From assembly GCA_032207245.1 (NCBI GenBank), contig CM063500.1, positions 32,423,775-32,487,774 on the forward strand: 64,000 nucleotides of DNA, read 5' to 3'. How positions within the stretch are numbered: the stretch's first letter is position 1; each line of letters begins with the position of its first letter. A model generated the notes under the pieces. It was given only the letters and a program-made list of their open reading frames with translations, made no database searches and had not been told where the DNA came from. The translations under genes were made by a program, and so were the position numbers. This DNA comes from Pardosa pseudoannulata (lineage: Eukaryota > Arthropoda > Arachnida > Araneae > Lycosidae). Shown piece after piece: positions 38,599 to 50,231 of this stretch.

Positions 38599-39000
38599 CA
38601 TTTATATGAAAAGCATTGTATGATATTGCAAACATTATTTTATGTTGCATTCAGATGAGAATAGCAACCTTTCTATATAAAGCTGTAATAGTTCGAAATA
38701 AATAAAAAATAAAGCTAATACTTCGAAAGGATTATACCGGGTGATCAAAAAGTCCATATAAACTTTAAAAATTCATAGTAACAGGAAAATAATCAAAATA
38801 AAAAACGGTTTGGAAGGTTTGTATCTCTAGGACATGGAGTTTCATTTAAAACAGAAAAAACGGTAACACAAAAACAGCAGATAGATGGCGCTGGTACGAG
38901 CAATGTCAGTGGAAATATGCAAATGAGACTATTAAAAGAATTTGCTCTGCTATAAATACACAACCGGTTCACCGTTGTAAACCATGTTTTGTGAACAAGG

Positions 39001-39243
39001 ATGCTGAGTGTAAAGTATAAAGCTTTATTCGTGAAGTTGTTTTACGTTTACCAGGAATCAGCGACAACTGCCTTACGTAAGTTCCGAATTCAGAAGTATG
39101 CCGGGAGTGAAAAAGAGCCTTTAATATTGACAGTCCTCAGAAAACTGGAACTTTGGAGGATCGTGCTAGAACCGGACGACCATGTTTAAATGAGGCACCT
39201 TCGCCCCGCGTTGCAGACGAAATTGAAGTATTAGAGTCCGAAT
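39001..39243 (+). pseudogene. DUF4817-type transposase N terminus
   Basis: A plus frame from 39001 gives LFVKLFYVYQESATTALRKF, the DUF4817 helix-turn-helix start common in arthropod Tc3/mariner-like transposases. A frameshift near 39140 moves to GTLEDRARTGRP, then PRVADEIEVLES, which is the expected continuation. It ends at 39243, where the sequence switches to inverted transposase DNA. Non-functional. Confidence 0.6.
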
Positions 39244-39580
39244 TCCTGCTGTCACTTTTGGGGAATGCAGTGGTTTCTGCGTGTATTCACGTGGATTAGA
39301 CCTTGCCCAGATGCGACAGTTATCGGTATTAACGTCACCATGAAGCAAAAAATGAACTTCATCTGTTCATAAGATGCTAAAGACCCAAGTGGCATTCTGT
39401 TCGATTTTTTGGAGAAAGACCACCACTCAAATACTTCCCTTTGTGCGGTATCCACAGGTAAATGTTGATGTCACGACTGTAGGAATACATATCAAAGATG
39501 CCATGAAGAATATTGAGTACCGAGGATGGTGGTAAGAGTAACCGTCTGGCAGCGTCAGGAGCACTCCATTTACAACAATG
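39244..39580 (-). pseudogene. Middle part of the same transposase, inverted
   Basis: Read on the minus strand across three frames: AARRLLLPPSSVLNILHGIF, then DTAQREVFEWWSFSKK, then LHGDVNTDNCRIWARSNPRE and YTQKPLHSPKVT. These are successive segments of the DUF4817/DDE_3 transposase, in correct order, but opposite in strand to the N-terminal piece that directly abuts them. This indicates an internal inversion with a breakpoint near 39243. Frameshifts show long decay. Confidence 0.65.
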
Positions 39581-39669
39581 GGCTCGCTCAGGAACAAAAC
39601 CACTGGGCGTGTTGGAGTATATAAACCGGCTATGCATTGCATTCTCAATCATAACGTGATTATCGACAT

Positions 39670-39900
39670 AATGGGAAAGCAATTGATTTACTGGACTTCG
39701 ATAAAGATCGAATCTTTATGGCTCGGCTACTGTTTATATCAATATCAGAAACGGCGCGTTTAGTGGGCTGTTCACATGCCTTTGTTGTGAACACATATAA
39801 AAAGTTGTATATGGAGTGGGAAACGACAAGTCCCTTGCCACTGATGTGACGTCTACGGCACGTTGATTCCAGAGGAGAGTGGTGCTTATGTTTAATGCCA
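39670..39900 (+). pseudogene. Second Tc1-like transposase family, N-terminal relic
   Basis: In one plus frame: DLLDFDKDRIFMARLL, then SISETARLVGCSHAFVVNTY and KKLYMEWETTS, a stop (TGA), and HVDSRGEW. This is the N-terminal helix-turn-helix of a Tc1-like family whose usual form is SISETARLVGCSRSAVVSTY. It differs from both the 31-kb element and the DUF4817 family. No C-terminal part follows. Confidence 0.6.
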
Positions 39901-39910
39901 GATTAATAGC

Positions 39911-40922
39911 TCAATATCTTAATAAAGCAAAATTTATAACTATTTATTAACATAAAAAAAGAGTTATTTTGTTTTCATTCGCACAGAATTTTTTAACGTG
40001 TGTCACGTGTATTGTAATATTGTTTTAACACCATTACAATAAAATATCAGAGTTATCAAACATGTTTATTAAAAGTACGTAACATTGGAGAAGAGTTCAA
40101 ATGCGATAAAAAAATTGAGTGATAAAATGACTTATGTGTTATATTTTAATCAATAGTTAGAAATCATATTAGATCACAGTAAATACATGATGGTGTTCTT
40201 AAAAGAAATAAGGACAATAATTTAACAAATTAATACTAATCTTTTTTTTGCAAAGTCTGTTTAAATTGATATTAATTTTCATGACATAAATTTTACGACA
40301 CTGGGATCATACGTCATTGAGATTGTCTAAAAAGTTTAAAGGCCATTATCTGTGAGCAGAAATAGTTCATGCATTTTCTCTTAAAGGTTATTGTCCTTGA
40401 ATTTGATGGATAGATTTGATATATGATGTAATTTGTCAATTGTTGGCGCCTAAGGGACTACAGCTAACTCTTTATATGTATCATTATGAAACAAATCTCA
40501 TATAATTGTATAGAAAAGGTTTTCACTGTATTAAAGAGTACAAAAATGATAAAAAAATTAAATTGTTCTTCTACAATTTTCTGTAACAGTCTCTTACTTT
40601 ATCAATCTAGAAAATGTGTGCTATTCAAAATTAAACCTAGAGAATTTTACATAAAACTTTATTTTAATTTTAATTGCACCGTTTTATCTCCTGCAAATAT
40701 TCGCCATAACAAGAAGTAACGATTTTAAAATTATTTTCCGAATTAAAATTATGTTACACTTTTTATATCACTTTTTATCATATACACTTTTTATATATAA
40801 TAATTTTTCTTTATAACTACTATTAATTTATTTTAAAAGTAGGAAAATTTACTCAAGAATAAACATCCAATAACAGCTGAAAATTATTTTTACTTTCTTG
40901 TACATAATAAAAAAAATATTAT
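39911..40922. other. No recognisable feature
   Basis: AT-rich. A 77-residue frame at 40486-40719 has no recognised similarity. Confidence 0.45.
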
Positions 40923-42030
40923 AATCGCTATAAATTTCAATTCTCATACTTCCAAGAAAATATTTACCTTTGGAAATAACCGACCAAAGTTTACATTTTA
41001 GATGTTATGTTTGTTTGTACGTATTAATTAACTTTAATTTCAAAATTTTGATATATTGTAATCGCTATAAATTTCAATTCTCATACTTCCACGAAAATAT
41101 TTACTTTTGGAAATAACCGACCAAAGTTTACACATTTTAAATGTTATGTTTGTTTGTACGTATCAATTAACTTTAATTTCAAAATTTTGAAATATTGTAA
41201 TCGCTATAAATTTCAATTCTCATACTTCCACGAATATATTTACTTTTGGGAATAACCGACCAAAGTTTACACATTTTAAATGTTATGTTTGTTTGTACGT
41301 ATTAATTAACTTTAATTTCAAAATTTTGAAATATTGTAATCGCTATAAATTTCAATTCTCATACTTCCACGAATATATTTACTTTTGGGAATAACCGACA
41401 AAAGTTTACACATTCTAGATGTTATGTTTGTTTGTACGTATTAATTCACTTTAATTTCAAAATCTTGAAATATTGTAATCGGTATAAATTTCAATTCTCA
41501 TACTTCCACGAAAATATTTACTTTTGGAAATAACCGACCAAAGTTTACACATTTTAGATGTTATGTTTGTTTGTACGTATCAATTAACTTTAATTTCAAA
41601 ATTTTGAAATACTGTAATCGCTATAAATTTCAATTCTCATACTTCCACGAAAATATTTACTTTTGGAAATAACCGACCAAAGTTTACACATTTTAAATGT
41701 TATGTTTGTTTGTACGTATTAATTAACTTTAATTTCAAAATTTTGAAATATTGTAGTCGCTATATATTTCAATTCTTATACTTCCACGAAAATATTTACT
41801 TTTGGACATAATCGACCAAAGTTTATACATTTTAGATGTTATGTTTGTTTGTACGTATTAATTAACTTTAATTTCAAAATTTTGAAATATTGGAGTCGCT
41901 ATATATTTCAATTCTTATACTTCCACGAAAATATTTACTTTTGGACATAACCGACCAAAGTTTATACATTTTAGATGTTATGTTTGTTTGTACGTATTAA
42001 TTAACTTTAACTTCATAATTTTGAATATTC
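40923..42030. repeat. Satellite-like tandem array, 139 bp x 8
   Basis: A(A/G)TCG(C/G)TATA(A/T)ATTTCAATTC recurs at 40923, 41060, 41199, 41338, 41477, 41616, 41755 and 41894. After a first period of 137, all periods are 139 bp. Units are highly alike, with shared variants between neighbours (the last two share TATATATTTCAATTCTTATA). Confidence 0.95.
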
Positions 42031-42080
42031 ATCATAACGCTTGTCATATCGTGGGCTAAGTCCCTTTAACCTTGTACCAT

Positions 42081-42330
42081 GAGCCGCGGTAGCTCAGTAG
42101 GCAAAGGCAAAGCTCTCATAACTGAAGGATTGTTGGTTCGGAGCCGGAGCCAGATAAGATCCGCCATGTTCGTTAAATGTGACTGGTACACGTAAAATAT
42201 GTTAGTGGTCACAATGTCCTCCAAGTTTTCAATCAATACCTCTGGTTGTAGCAAGCCAAGCCTATGGATCTTCTACTCGGTCCCTGATTCAAAATTAAGA
42301 GGACCCACTTAAGAATAAGTCGAACATTCA
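42081..42330 (+). mobile_element. tRNA-Met-derived SINE, copy 2
   Basis: The head has A box TAGCTCAGTAGG (perfect), anticodon arm CTCTCATAACTGAAGG matching metazoan elongator tRNA-Met (CAT), and B box GGTTCGGAGCC (one mismatch). The body matches the copies at 655 and 63661. No clean target duplication seen. Confidence 0.8.
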
Positions 42331-42478
42331 CCCATTAGTTCCTCGTTAAAGACGGAAGGCTTACCCATTTGACTTAATACGACTAACCTCTGGCTCAATC
42401 GTGCTTAGTTTGACCAAGTGGTGTAAGACAATAACATCAATTTTTGAATTAGTTATTAGTAGATTTTTCTTCGCACCG

Positions 42479-42662
42479 GGTCGAATAATGACCGAGTGGT
42501 CAGTGGGCTGGCCTTCCGTACCAGAGCTCGTGGGTTCGTATCCCACTGTGGCATGGATGTTCGGTGCCATTCGGAATCGGCTTTAAGCTCTAGGTCCCGG
42601 ACATATTAGCCCTCATATTGCAAAAAAAGGAGACAGTATCACTCTATACCAAATCAAAAAAA
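42479..42662 (+). mobile_element. tRNA-Ser-like SINE, copy 1
   Basis: The head ATGACCGAGTGGTCAGTGGG (A box) and GTGGGTTCGTATCCCAC (T arm/B box) follow a class II tRNA pattern. The body shares GGCATGGATGTTCG, CATTCGGAATCGGCTTTAA, TAGGTCCCGG and TTAGCCCTC with the copy at 51422. Its tail ends in an A-rich run. Confidence 0.8.
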
Positions 42663-42686
42663 AATCTCTTGTATACATACTATGGT

Positions 42687-42715
42687 ACAAACATACTATG
42701 CCTGAGTATGTTTGT
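42687..42715. repeat. 11-bp perfect inverted repeat
   Basis: ACAAACATACT and AGTATGTTTGT are separated by 7 nt. It lies just past the SINE. Confidence 0.85.
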
Positions 42716-42719
42716 ATGT

Positions 42720-43920
42720 ATCCCTCAAAACTCAAAAACTATGAGACGTACAAAGTCGAGTTTTTAATTGTAGGACTGTTACAATATTTGTCCGTACTTC
42801 CAGTCGTGTATACAATCTTACGTTATACACGACATTATACAGTCGTGTATCTTCTCTTTTGTATGTATTCTTAACTTTATATAACACATATTTTCAATAT
42901 AACTAGTAATTACATTGATGGATTAACTGACAGATGAAACGTCATAGTAGATCGAAATTTTGTATTTAAGAATATTATTATAACATCCAATTCTTCTTTG
43001 GATTACATTTTATGAGTTTAAGAATAAAATACTAGTTAAATGAACTAGTTATTCCTTTTTCAAAAGGGTTTGTACAAAATTTGAAATAAATATAAACTTT
43101 TATATGGAAACTAAAGTTACCTCGTCTGAAGCAACTAATTCTATTCGTACCAAAACGAAGAGATAAAATTAAATCTGTTATTTAACAGGAATATATTTAG
43201 AAACTATGAAACTCGATAAATTGTATTACACAAAATAGTACTATAAAAATATCTTCAACACAAAGAATTTACATAAAGATTTTATGTCAGATAAAATATG
43301 CAGCAAGAGATGAAACATACTTTAAATAAAATCCTGAAAATAATTATTTACCTTATTAATATAAGTTGCAAGTGTCCCCCAAAAAAATTAAACGAAAGAA
43401 GTCTAGTAGGCAATTAAAGACTGTTTAAGTTAATCTGGGATTTCATTACGTAAGTTCATACGTTATCGTTGTTAGTTAAACTATAATTAGACTCTAACAA
43501 ATTCTCTAGGATTATACTTGAAAAAAGAGTACTTTTCATCTGTAAGAATAGATAAATGAGGAGAAGCAAAGGAAAAGTATAAGGGCAATTACTGTGCAAT
43601 TAAGTTAATTTATTTTAGAGATAATCATATTATACAGTTGCCAGAGAAACTTTAATTTGAAATAAGATATATATTTTAAAGTGGGGTATACTTAACTAAG
43701 CATTTATTTCCAAATAAAATAAATACCGTGGAATATTTTTAAAGAATAAAAGGACACGGATAAATAATTTACTGGTATAAAGCATGAAATAATTTAGAAA
43801 TGAATATAAACTGTCATTAGTCGTCGAAAAATTATAAATTACGAAAGAAATCCAATTTTTTGGAAAGAAAAATCTAATCCCATTGAAAGAATTGTACAAA
43901 AAAAAAACACAACTACTTGC
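42720..43920. other. No recognisable feature
   Basis: AT-rich, including a short ACTAGTT/AACTAGT dyad near 43035. No supported gene. A 20-bp TA run follows at 43921-43940. Confidence 0.45.
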
Positions 43921-43940
43921 TAATATATATATATATATAT

Positions 43941-44689
43941 CAAAATTTAAATTATTATCTGCCTCAAAAAATAACCGAATTCCACTCTGAATAGTTTTGG
44001 TTACAGAAGCTTGGTAAATTTAATGCAAGTAAATTGGATTTTTCCAGTCTCATTTTTAGACTGTCAATTTTTTTTTGCCTCCGTTCGCACAATGCTTTTC
44101 TTTCGGTCTTTTGTTGGCGGTGGAAATAAAAAAGAATAACTCTTCTTAATGAGAAAGAGTAGTTAATTTTCTCCTGCTTTTACAACTGTTTCGGATTTAG
44201 TTGATTAATGAATTAAAATGTCAAAATTCTCTTTTTATCTCTCGGCTGATATGTTCGCTTCATAATTAATTAAAAATTATGCATTATTTTTTTTAATGTG
44301 GATTCCTTTTTTAATTTGACCTCCAATGAAATTGGAGACAGTTTTATAAAAAGAAAGAGGGTTTTTTTTCCTCATTTTAAGAAAAATTCCTTATTAGAGA
44401 GGGAAAAGTATCTTACTGTTTTATAACATTCTTTTAAAAATTAATGCTAGATATAATTTTTTTCTTCTCCTCTTATGGGTAGTTATTAATTTAAATTGCA
44501 CTAATAATCTGTTAATCGATGATAGATGTTTGCATTTTTCACCATTTTAAAGTGCAACAAAATAACACGAATTCTTTGACACAGTATTTCCTTAAAAATT
44601 GTATTATAAAGTTTCAAATTTTTATGATGCTTTTATCAATAATTTGAAAACATATACATATATACAACCCATCCCTATTCACACGCATT

Positions 44690-44690
<1 letters not shown>
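43941..44690. other. No recognisable feature
   Basis: AT-rich, no supported gene. Confidence 0.45.
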
Positions 44691-44691
<1 letters not shown>

Positions 44692-44754
<63 letters not shown>

Positions 44755-44760
44755 GTATAT
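44692..44760. repeat. (CA)n(TA)n microsatellite
   Basis: About 14 CA units followed by about 15 TA units. Confidence 0.95.
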
Positions 44761-45067
44761 CACATGCCTCATAAAATTTAAAGAGCCAATGATGTCTTTA
44801 TAATGTCTTTCACTTTATTCATGATTATTATACAGTTTAACAGTCAACCATCAAACATGGCAAAGAGTAGCTAGAGTCCACAAACTAACAAAGAATTTGC
44901 ATTGGCTAAGATTCATATAGCAGCCTTTTCTGAAGACGATCTCACTCAATTATTAAGCGTGAAGCAATTTTATATGGAGTTATTAGTGATTCATGTAACT
45001 CATTAAAGATTGCTCTGCGTTTTCTGCCTTTAAGCCCCTAAATTATTAATTTTATGCTTTCAAACCT

Positions 45068-45069
<2 letters not shown>
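44761..45069. other. No recognisable feature
   Basis: Moderate AT content, no supported gene. Confidence 0.4.
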
Positions 45070-45154
<85 letters not shown>

Positions 45155-45316
45155 AGTTTGTATGTCTATGTATACTGTATGATTTTAACCATTAAAATAT
45201 TAGATTTATAATAACATTCGATAAAAAAAACAGTCGTTAACCCATGAAAGAAACAAAATAACTTGACAATTAAATGTTGATTTCATTCATAAAATTTGTT
45301 TTTTTTAATTGTGCCG

Positions 45317-45394
<78 letters not shown>

Positions 45395-45500
45395 CATGGT
45401 GCATGTATAATGCATACTTTTAACCATTAAAATATTAGATCTATATTAATATGCGTTAACCCATAAAAAAACAAAGAAACTTGACAATCAGTTGTTGCAA
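45070..45500. repeat. Duplicated unit: TA microsatellite plus about 100-bp flank, x 2
   Basis: TA tracts at 45070-45152 and 45318-45391 are each followed by sequence sharing TTTTAACCATTAAAATATTA, GTTAACCCATRAA and ACTTGACAAT. The microsatellite and its 3' flank were therefore duplicated together, about 245 bp apart. Confidence 0.85.
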
Positions 45501-45768
45501 CTCATAAAAACAGTCTTTGGCTCTATGCTGTCGAAACTTTGTACGTTTGCGTATATAATGCCATAAAGACGCAAACCAGCCAACCTCTTTGAAGTTTCAC
45601 AATATTTCTGGGGAATGTTGCCATTCGAAACTAATCCCAATAAGATTAGTTAAAATACTCTTAAGTTGGTATTTTCGTAGTGTTTAATGTAGCTAGAATT
45701 GAAAGATTAATAAACACTTTCGCAAAAACAAAAATGTCTTTTATATAGGATAATATATTTTTAGAATT
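45501..45768. other. No recognisable feature
   Basis: Short unique stretch before the next microsatellite. Confidence 0.4.
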
Positions 45769-46170
<402 letters not shown>

Positions 46171-47180
46171 CTGCGTTTTTCGAGACTAAAGGAACAAACT
46201 TTAAGAATTGATAAAATACATCTGGACAACAGATGGGTGTTAGCGATGTCGACTCAACAATGCAATCCTAACCAGATAGGGAATCTATTACAAATTGTCT
46301 TTTTCGTTCGTTTTCGAAGTTATTGTTGTACTAATTCTGCCACGAATATACTGGCTTCAATACAAAACGAAATTGGATGACTATTTGATAGTTTTGGTGA
46401 TATTGTCAGCCACTCTTTTTGATTGTCTAGAGCTCTTTAGTCCAGTCGACACTCTATAGAGATCGTGGCTATGAATTTAAAATAAGTCATGCGTCTCTTA
46501 AAAACCTGTTAATAGTGTCACAATTTTGAGAACCTATGGAATACTTGATGTCCACGGTAGCTGCTGATATGAACCATTTCAAATTGATAAATTTGGCGAG
46601 AACAATATGATGCTAAAATTTGCATTAATAAGCAGAAAGCACAAGTCTTTACAACATTCCCATCTCGTCAATATTCCACATTCCAGCTTACAATGCTACG
46701 TGATTCCGAGTCCTTTAGGAACAAACACCTTATTTTAAGGACTGTGGATTCTTATCATTGCCATATATCCCTTCAAATTGAAACGCATAGTAAATAACGG
46801 ACTATAAGGTACATCTACTTTTTAAGCCTTTTAAGTAATATGGTTCCTTATCATATTCATACATCCGTCCATAATCAAATGCACAATAAATAACGGATTA
46901 TAAGATACATATAATTTTCAGCAATTCTTTTTAATAAAACAACCTTTTCACTATTTTTATTATTAGATTACAAAGCCAGAATAAAAAACAATTTTTTCAT
47001 TTATAAAACCGAATTGTCCTTTGAAATCCCTGAAAATATTCATCTGAACGTTCTTATTCTTACTCTTCTTCGTCATCGTTGTCTTTTTCTTATCTATGAT
47101 GGTCTTCACTGCCATCTAGATCATTATTTACATCGCACTTGAAATATTTAACAATAAAATATTGTCTCATTCTAGGTTAC
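46171..47180. repeat. Mostly unique; about 110-bp duplication near 46755-46925
   Basis: AAATAACGGA(C/T)TATAAGRTACAT occurs at about 46791 and 46886 within longer related flanks (CAT..ATCC(C/G)T..A..TCAAAT). Otherwise no gene or repeat is recognised. Confidence 0.6.
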
Positions 47181-48170
47181 ATCTGTTTTATTCACTGACA
47201 GGCTTGTTTGATTACTGTAACTCAAGTTGTATTATCTGTTTCCCTAACATACTTGTTGTTTTAATTGACTATATCTTCATTTTTTTTTCTGTACCGTCTT
47301 ATTCAAAAATAATACCATTGAAATTGTAATTCAAGACATTAACAACATATTCTCGAGAGGGGCGTATTGGATTATCTTCATCTCAGCACTGGTTCACGTT
47401 TTCTTAAAGAATTTGAAATTTATCTTTAAAATTTAACAGACTTTTTTACGTCCTTTCTTAATTTAACAAAAATTGAACTCTACGAATGAAATATTAGCGA
47501 GTCTCTGTATATTGACTTACAGTAGTAACTCTGGTTCTAATTTTCTTATTCCCTAACACACCTTTTGTTTCAGATGCCACTTGGTCAGACCAAATACTAT
47601 ATACCTAATACACTTACTACTCGCAGTTAATTTGAGTATATTTTCACTTTTTCCTGCCTCGTCTTGTTGAAAAAAAATAAAATTTAATGTATAAAAATAA
47701 ATATTGCTACGAACAGAGAACCAGAGGCTTCTAATTAACTATTTCTCTTCAATATATTTGCTACTCAATTATCTTTAAAAAAAGTAAATTAACAATTGAA
47801 CAAACATTGAAAGCTAACAATGAGATATTAGAAAGTTTCTGTATATTGACTTACAGTAGTAACTCTGGTTCTAATTATCTTTCTCCCTAACCCCCTTTTT
47901 GTTTCGGATGCCTCTTGGTCAGACCAAATACGATATACCTAACACACTTACTAATCGCAGTTAATTTGAGTATATTTTTACTTTATCCTGGCTCGTCTTA
48001 TTCGAAAGAAATGCAATTTAAAATGTAACAACAATTTAATGCCACTTTCAAAACATTGACGACAGTTTCTCGAGAGTGGACTGTCTGCAATTCAGTTCTG
48101 GTTCACCATCTATATAACACATTTGCTGTTCACAGTTAACTTAAATATTCTCTTGCTTCACTATTCAAAA
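47180..48170. repeat. Diverged tandem array, about 330-bp unit
   Basis: CTGTATATTGACTTACAGTA occurs at about 47507 and 47839 (period 332), followed by matching TTGGTCAGACCAAATAC and TCGCAGTTAATTTGAGTATA blocks. Partial units flank them (TCTCGAGAG at about 47353 and 48069). Confidence 0.8.
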
Positions 48171-48478
48171 TGGAAGTGCCTCCAGATATATGTATCACCG
48201 TCCCTTATAGGGGTGTAGAAAAGATCATATATAGTCATATACAATCACTAATTTTGCGTAAGTGAATCATTCACTTACAGACACACTGACAGATTAGAAC
48301 TGAACTAGAAATCCCATACTGGTCATAGAAAATGAAAGAATGTAGAAATGCAAAAAAAAATGCCTTGTAATTTCACGACGTTTTCTGTTTATTCATTTGT
48401 TTACCATGCAGCACACCATGTAACATATATGATAAATATAAGTATTATTGTAGTATTCGATGAGTATTTGTAACTTAT
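48171..48478. other. No recognisable feature
   Basis: Unique-looking sequence up to the gypsy fragment. Confidence 0.4.
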
Positions 48479-49177
48479 ATGATATTTGTGTTACGCCGGG
48501 ACACTATGTTTCCATTCTGCCCTGATGATGCAATTAACGATTACATAGCCAAGACTATTTCCAGAGCAGAAGAGTCGAGACAGTTGGCTAGAATGCATAC
48601 TCTGAGAGCGCAAGATAAAAACCGTCGACGTTATGACTCTAAGCACCAAGTGGTGTCTTATAGTCCTGGAGACCTCGTATGGGTTTATATCCCGGTCCGA
48701 AAAGTCGGTCTTTCATAGAAGCGCTTAAGGAGGTATTTTGGTCCCTATCAAGTGTTGCTCCGTTTATCCGACGTTACTTATGAAATGCAATATTTCGATC
48801 CTGACTCCCGAAAAAGAAAACCAAAAGACGTTGTCCATGTTTTGCGTATGAAGCTGTACCATGATCCGATGAAGCTGACCGAAAGTGAAGATGAACGAAA
48901 TCCAGGTATCGTTCTTTTGGAAGAGAAGTCAAAACAAATTTACAAGGGACCTTTGACACGCTCCAGATCTAAATATCAGCAAGATGCTGTCTTTTTTAGA
49001 AAAGAGCAATGCCGCATAAAGAAGTTTTGCCAACGATCTCAGTGGTCGAATGGTCAAAGCGCGAGATCCAGACTCGAAGATTGTGGGTTCGGTGCTTGCC
49101 ATGACGGTTGGTCCAAAGTACGAATTTTTAATTTAAGAATGTTATTTATTGTTTCCTTATGTTCTCGAGCATTCTAG
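48479..49177 (+). pseudogene. Ty3/gypsy integrase C terminus, 5'-truncated
   Basis: The frame from 48479 reads TMFPFCPDDAINDYIAKTIS, then RRYDSKHQVVSYSPGDLVWV and YIPVRKVGLS, a TAG at 48716, then on in the same frame RRYFGPYQVLLRLSDVTYEM, DVVHVLRMKLYHDPM and YKGPLTRSRSKYQ. This is the classic end of a gypsy Pol: the GPY/F module (RRYFGPYQV) after the SPGDLVWV motif. The stop sits where the family usually has Glu or Gln. Protease, reverse transcriptase, RNase H and the integrase core are absent. A 3' LTR follows at 49140. The frame's last dozen codons run into the LTR. Confidence 0.85.
49041..49110 (+). other. tRNA-Arg-like sequence inside the gypsy tail
   Basis: GTGGTCGAATGGTCAAAGCG, ACTCGAAGATTGTGGGTTCG and CTTGCCATGAC follow the order of a metazoan tRNA-Arg (A box, anticodon arm, T arm). 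The D-to-anticodon region is degraded. It could be a SINE head inserted in the element or chance similarity. Confidence 0.35.
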
Positions 49178-49350
49178 ATCTTTCTTTAATATGTAAATTA
49201 GTTATTTTTCGAATATTCTGTTCGGGTATAAAAGCTGATACCCACTAGCTGTAAGCAACTTTCCGATCTTGTAAAGTTGCGAGTTGCTACTTAGCTTCAA
49301 TAAATTCATCTGTTAAGTTAAGCGGTGTGTTCATTCGAATCTTCGTGACA
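49140..49350 (+). mobile_element. Gypsy 3' LTR
   Basis: Starts TGTTATTTATT and ends TTCGTGACA (TG...CA). It contains GGGTATAAAAGC as a TATA box near 49225 and TCAATAAATTC as a poly(A)-signal-like site near 49297. It directly follows the integrase tail. No 5' LTR is present in the window. Confidence 0.7.
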
Positions 49351-50229
49351 GTATAGATTAAAATTCGCAAAAATGATCTTTTAAAAATTATTATATCTTC
49401 AAAAAGATTCATTTAAATCGTAATTAAAGTTTAGCCAGAATAATTCTTCTAACTCTTCTAAAATCCGAAATTTCAGTATTCTACTATTAAGATTAAATAT
49501 TAAACTTAAATTGACATATTTGCAGCTCATTTAACTAATTTATTTTATTTACAAATACACACTTTTAAAAATTTATTTTAATCAAAAGAAACTGGATATC
49601 TATGAAACAATAAAACTAATTCTATGAATAACGTTCCTTCCTAGAATTTTTTATGTTGTTTTATTCTTACAAGGCAATATCTTTCAGCAAAGAGCAAGCT
49701 TATGTAAGTATAAAGAAACGGGGAAAACAAAGTCGGTTTTTTTATTTACTTATTTACTTTTATCAAACGCACTTTTGTATAGAGTTATTTTTTGTTAAAA
49801 AAGAAGTAAAATATTATCATGCAAAGCAAGGGATCAGAATTGTTTTGATTTTCGCAACCTGCATACACTACGTGAATTGAAATCCTGATGAATTATATTT
49901 TGTCATAAATTCACAGTAACTGAAGTACGTTAAATAGAACGTAAAGAAATGAAGTTCTAAAAACATCAAAATATCATCCTTGAAGTTGTTATTTTAAAAA
50001 TAAATTTAAATTGTCTTTTTAGATAAAGCAGAATAAAATAAGAAATATAGTACATCTTAATAAACATTTTTTATTGAAAAAATAATCAATCTATATACAG
50101 TGTTCTAACATAAAGATATTATATAGTTGTAAAATCATTGTAATTTTGTTTTCTTCTTCAGAGGTTTATAACAACTACAATCAATTACACACTTTAAATC
50201 ATTTAACGGAACTATATATGTATGTAATA
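49351..50229. other. No recognisable feature
   Basis: AT-rich, short frames only. Confidence 0.45.
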
Positions 50230-50231
50230 TA

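Larger units (their letters stand above)
35374..38734. repeat. Tandem array, about 1235 bp x 3 (last unit cut short)
   Basis: TCCATAGAAATGATTTTATT recurs at 35374, 36616 and 37846 (periods 1242 and 1230). Each unit holds a palindrome-bearing MITE-like segment. The third unit stops at GGATTATA (38736), where the other units continue ACATTGGCCC, because a DNA transposon has inserted at TA. Confidence 0.92.
38737..39660 (+). mobile_element. TA-inserted DNA transposon, rearranged
   Basis: Begins CCGGGTGATCAAAAAGTCCA right after the TA at 38735-38736, inside the third 1235-bp unit. It contains the transposase pieces described below. No matching right terminus was found, so the right end is lost or moved. 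The right boundary is approximate. Confidence 0.6.

Noticed and set aside
39252..39682. Overlapping minus-strand frames considered as separate genes
   Set aside because: Together they are frameshifted pieces of one transposase.
40923..42030. Regular direct repeats considered as a CRISPR array
   Set aside because: Whole 139-bp units repeat without unique spacers, and the window is eukaryotic. It is a satellite-like array.
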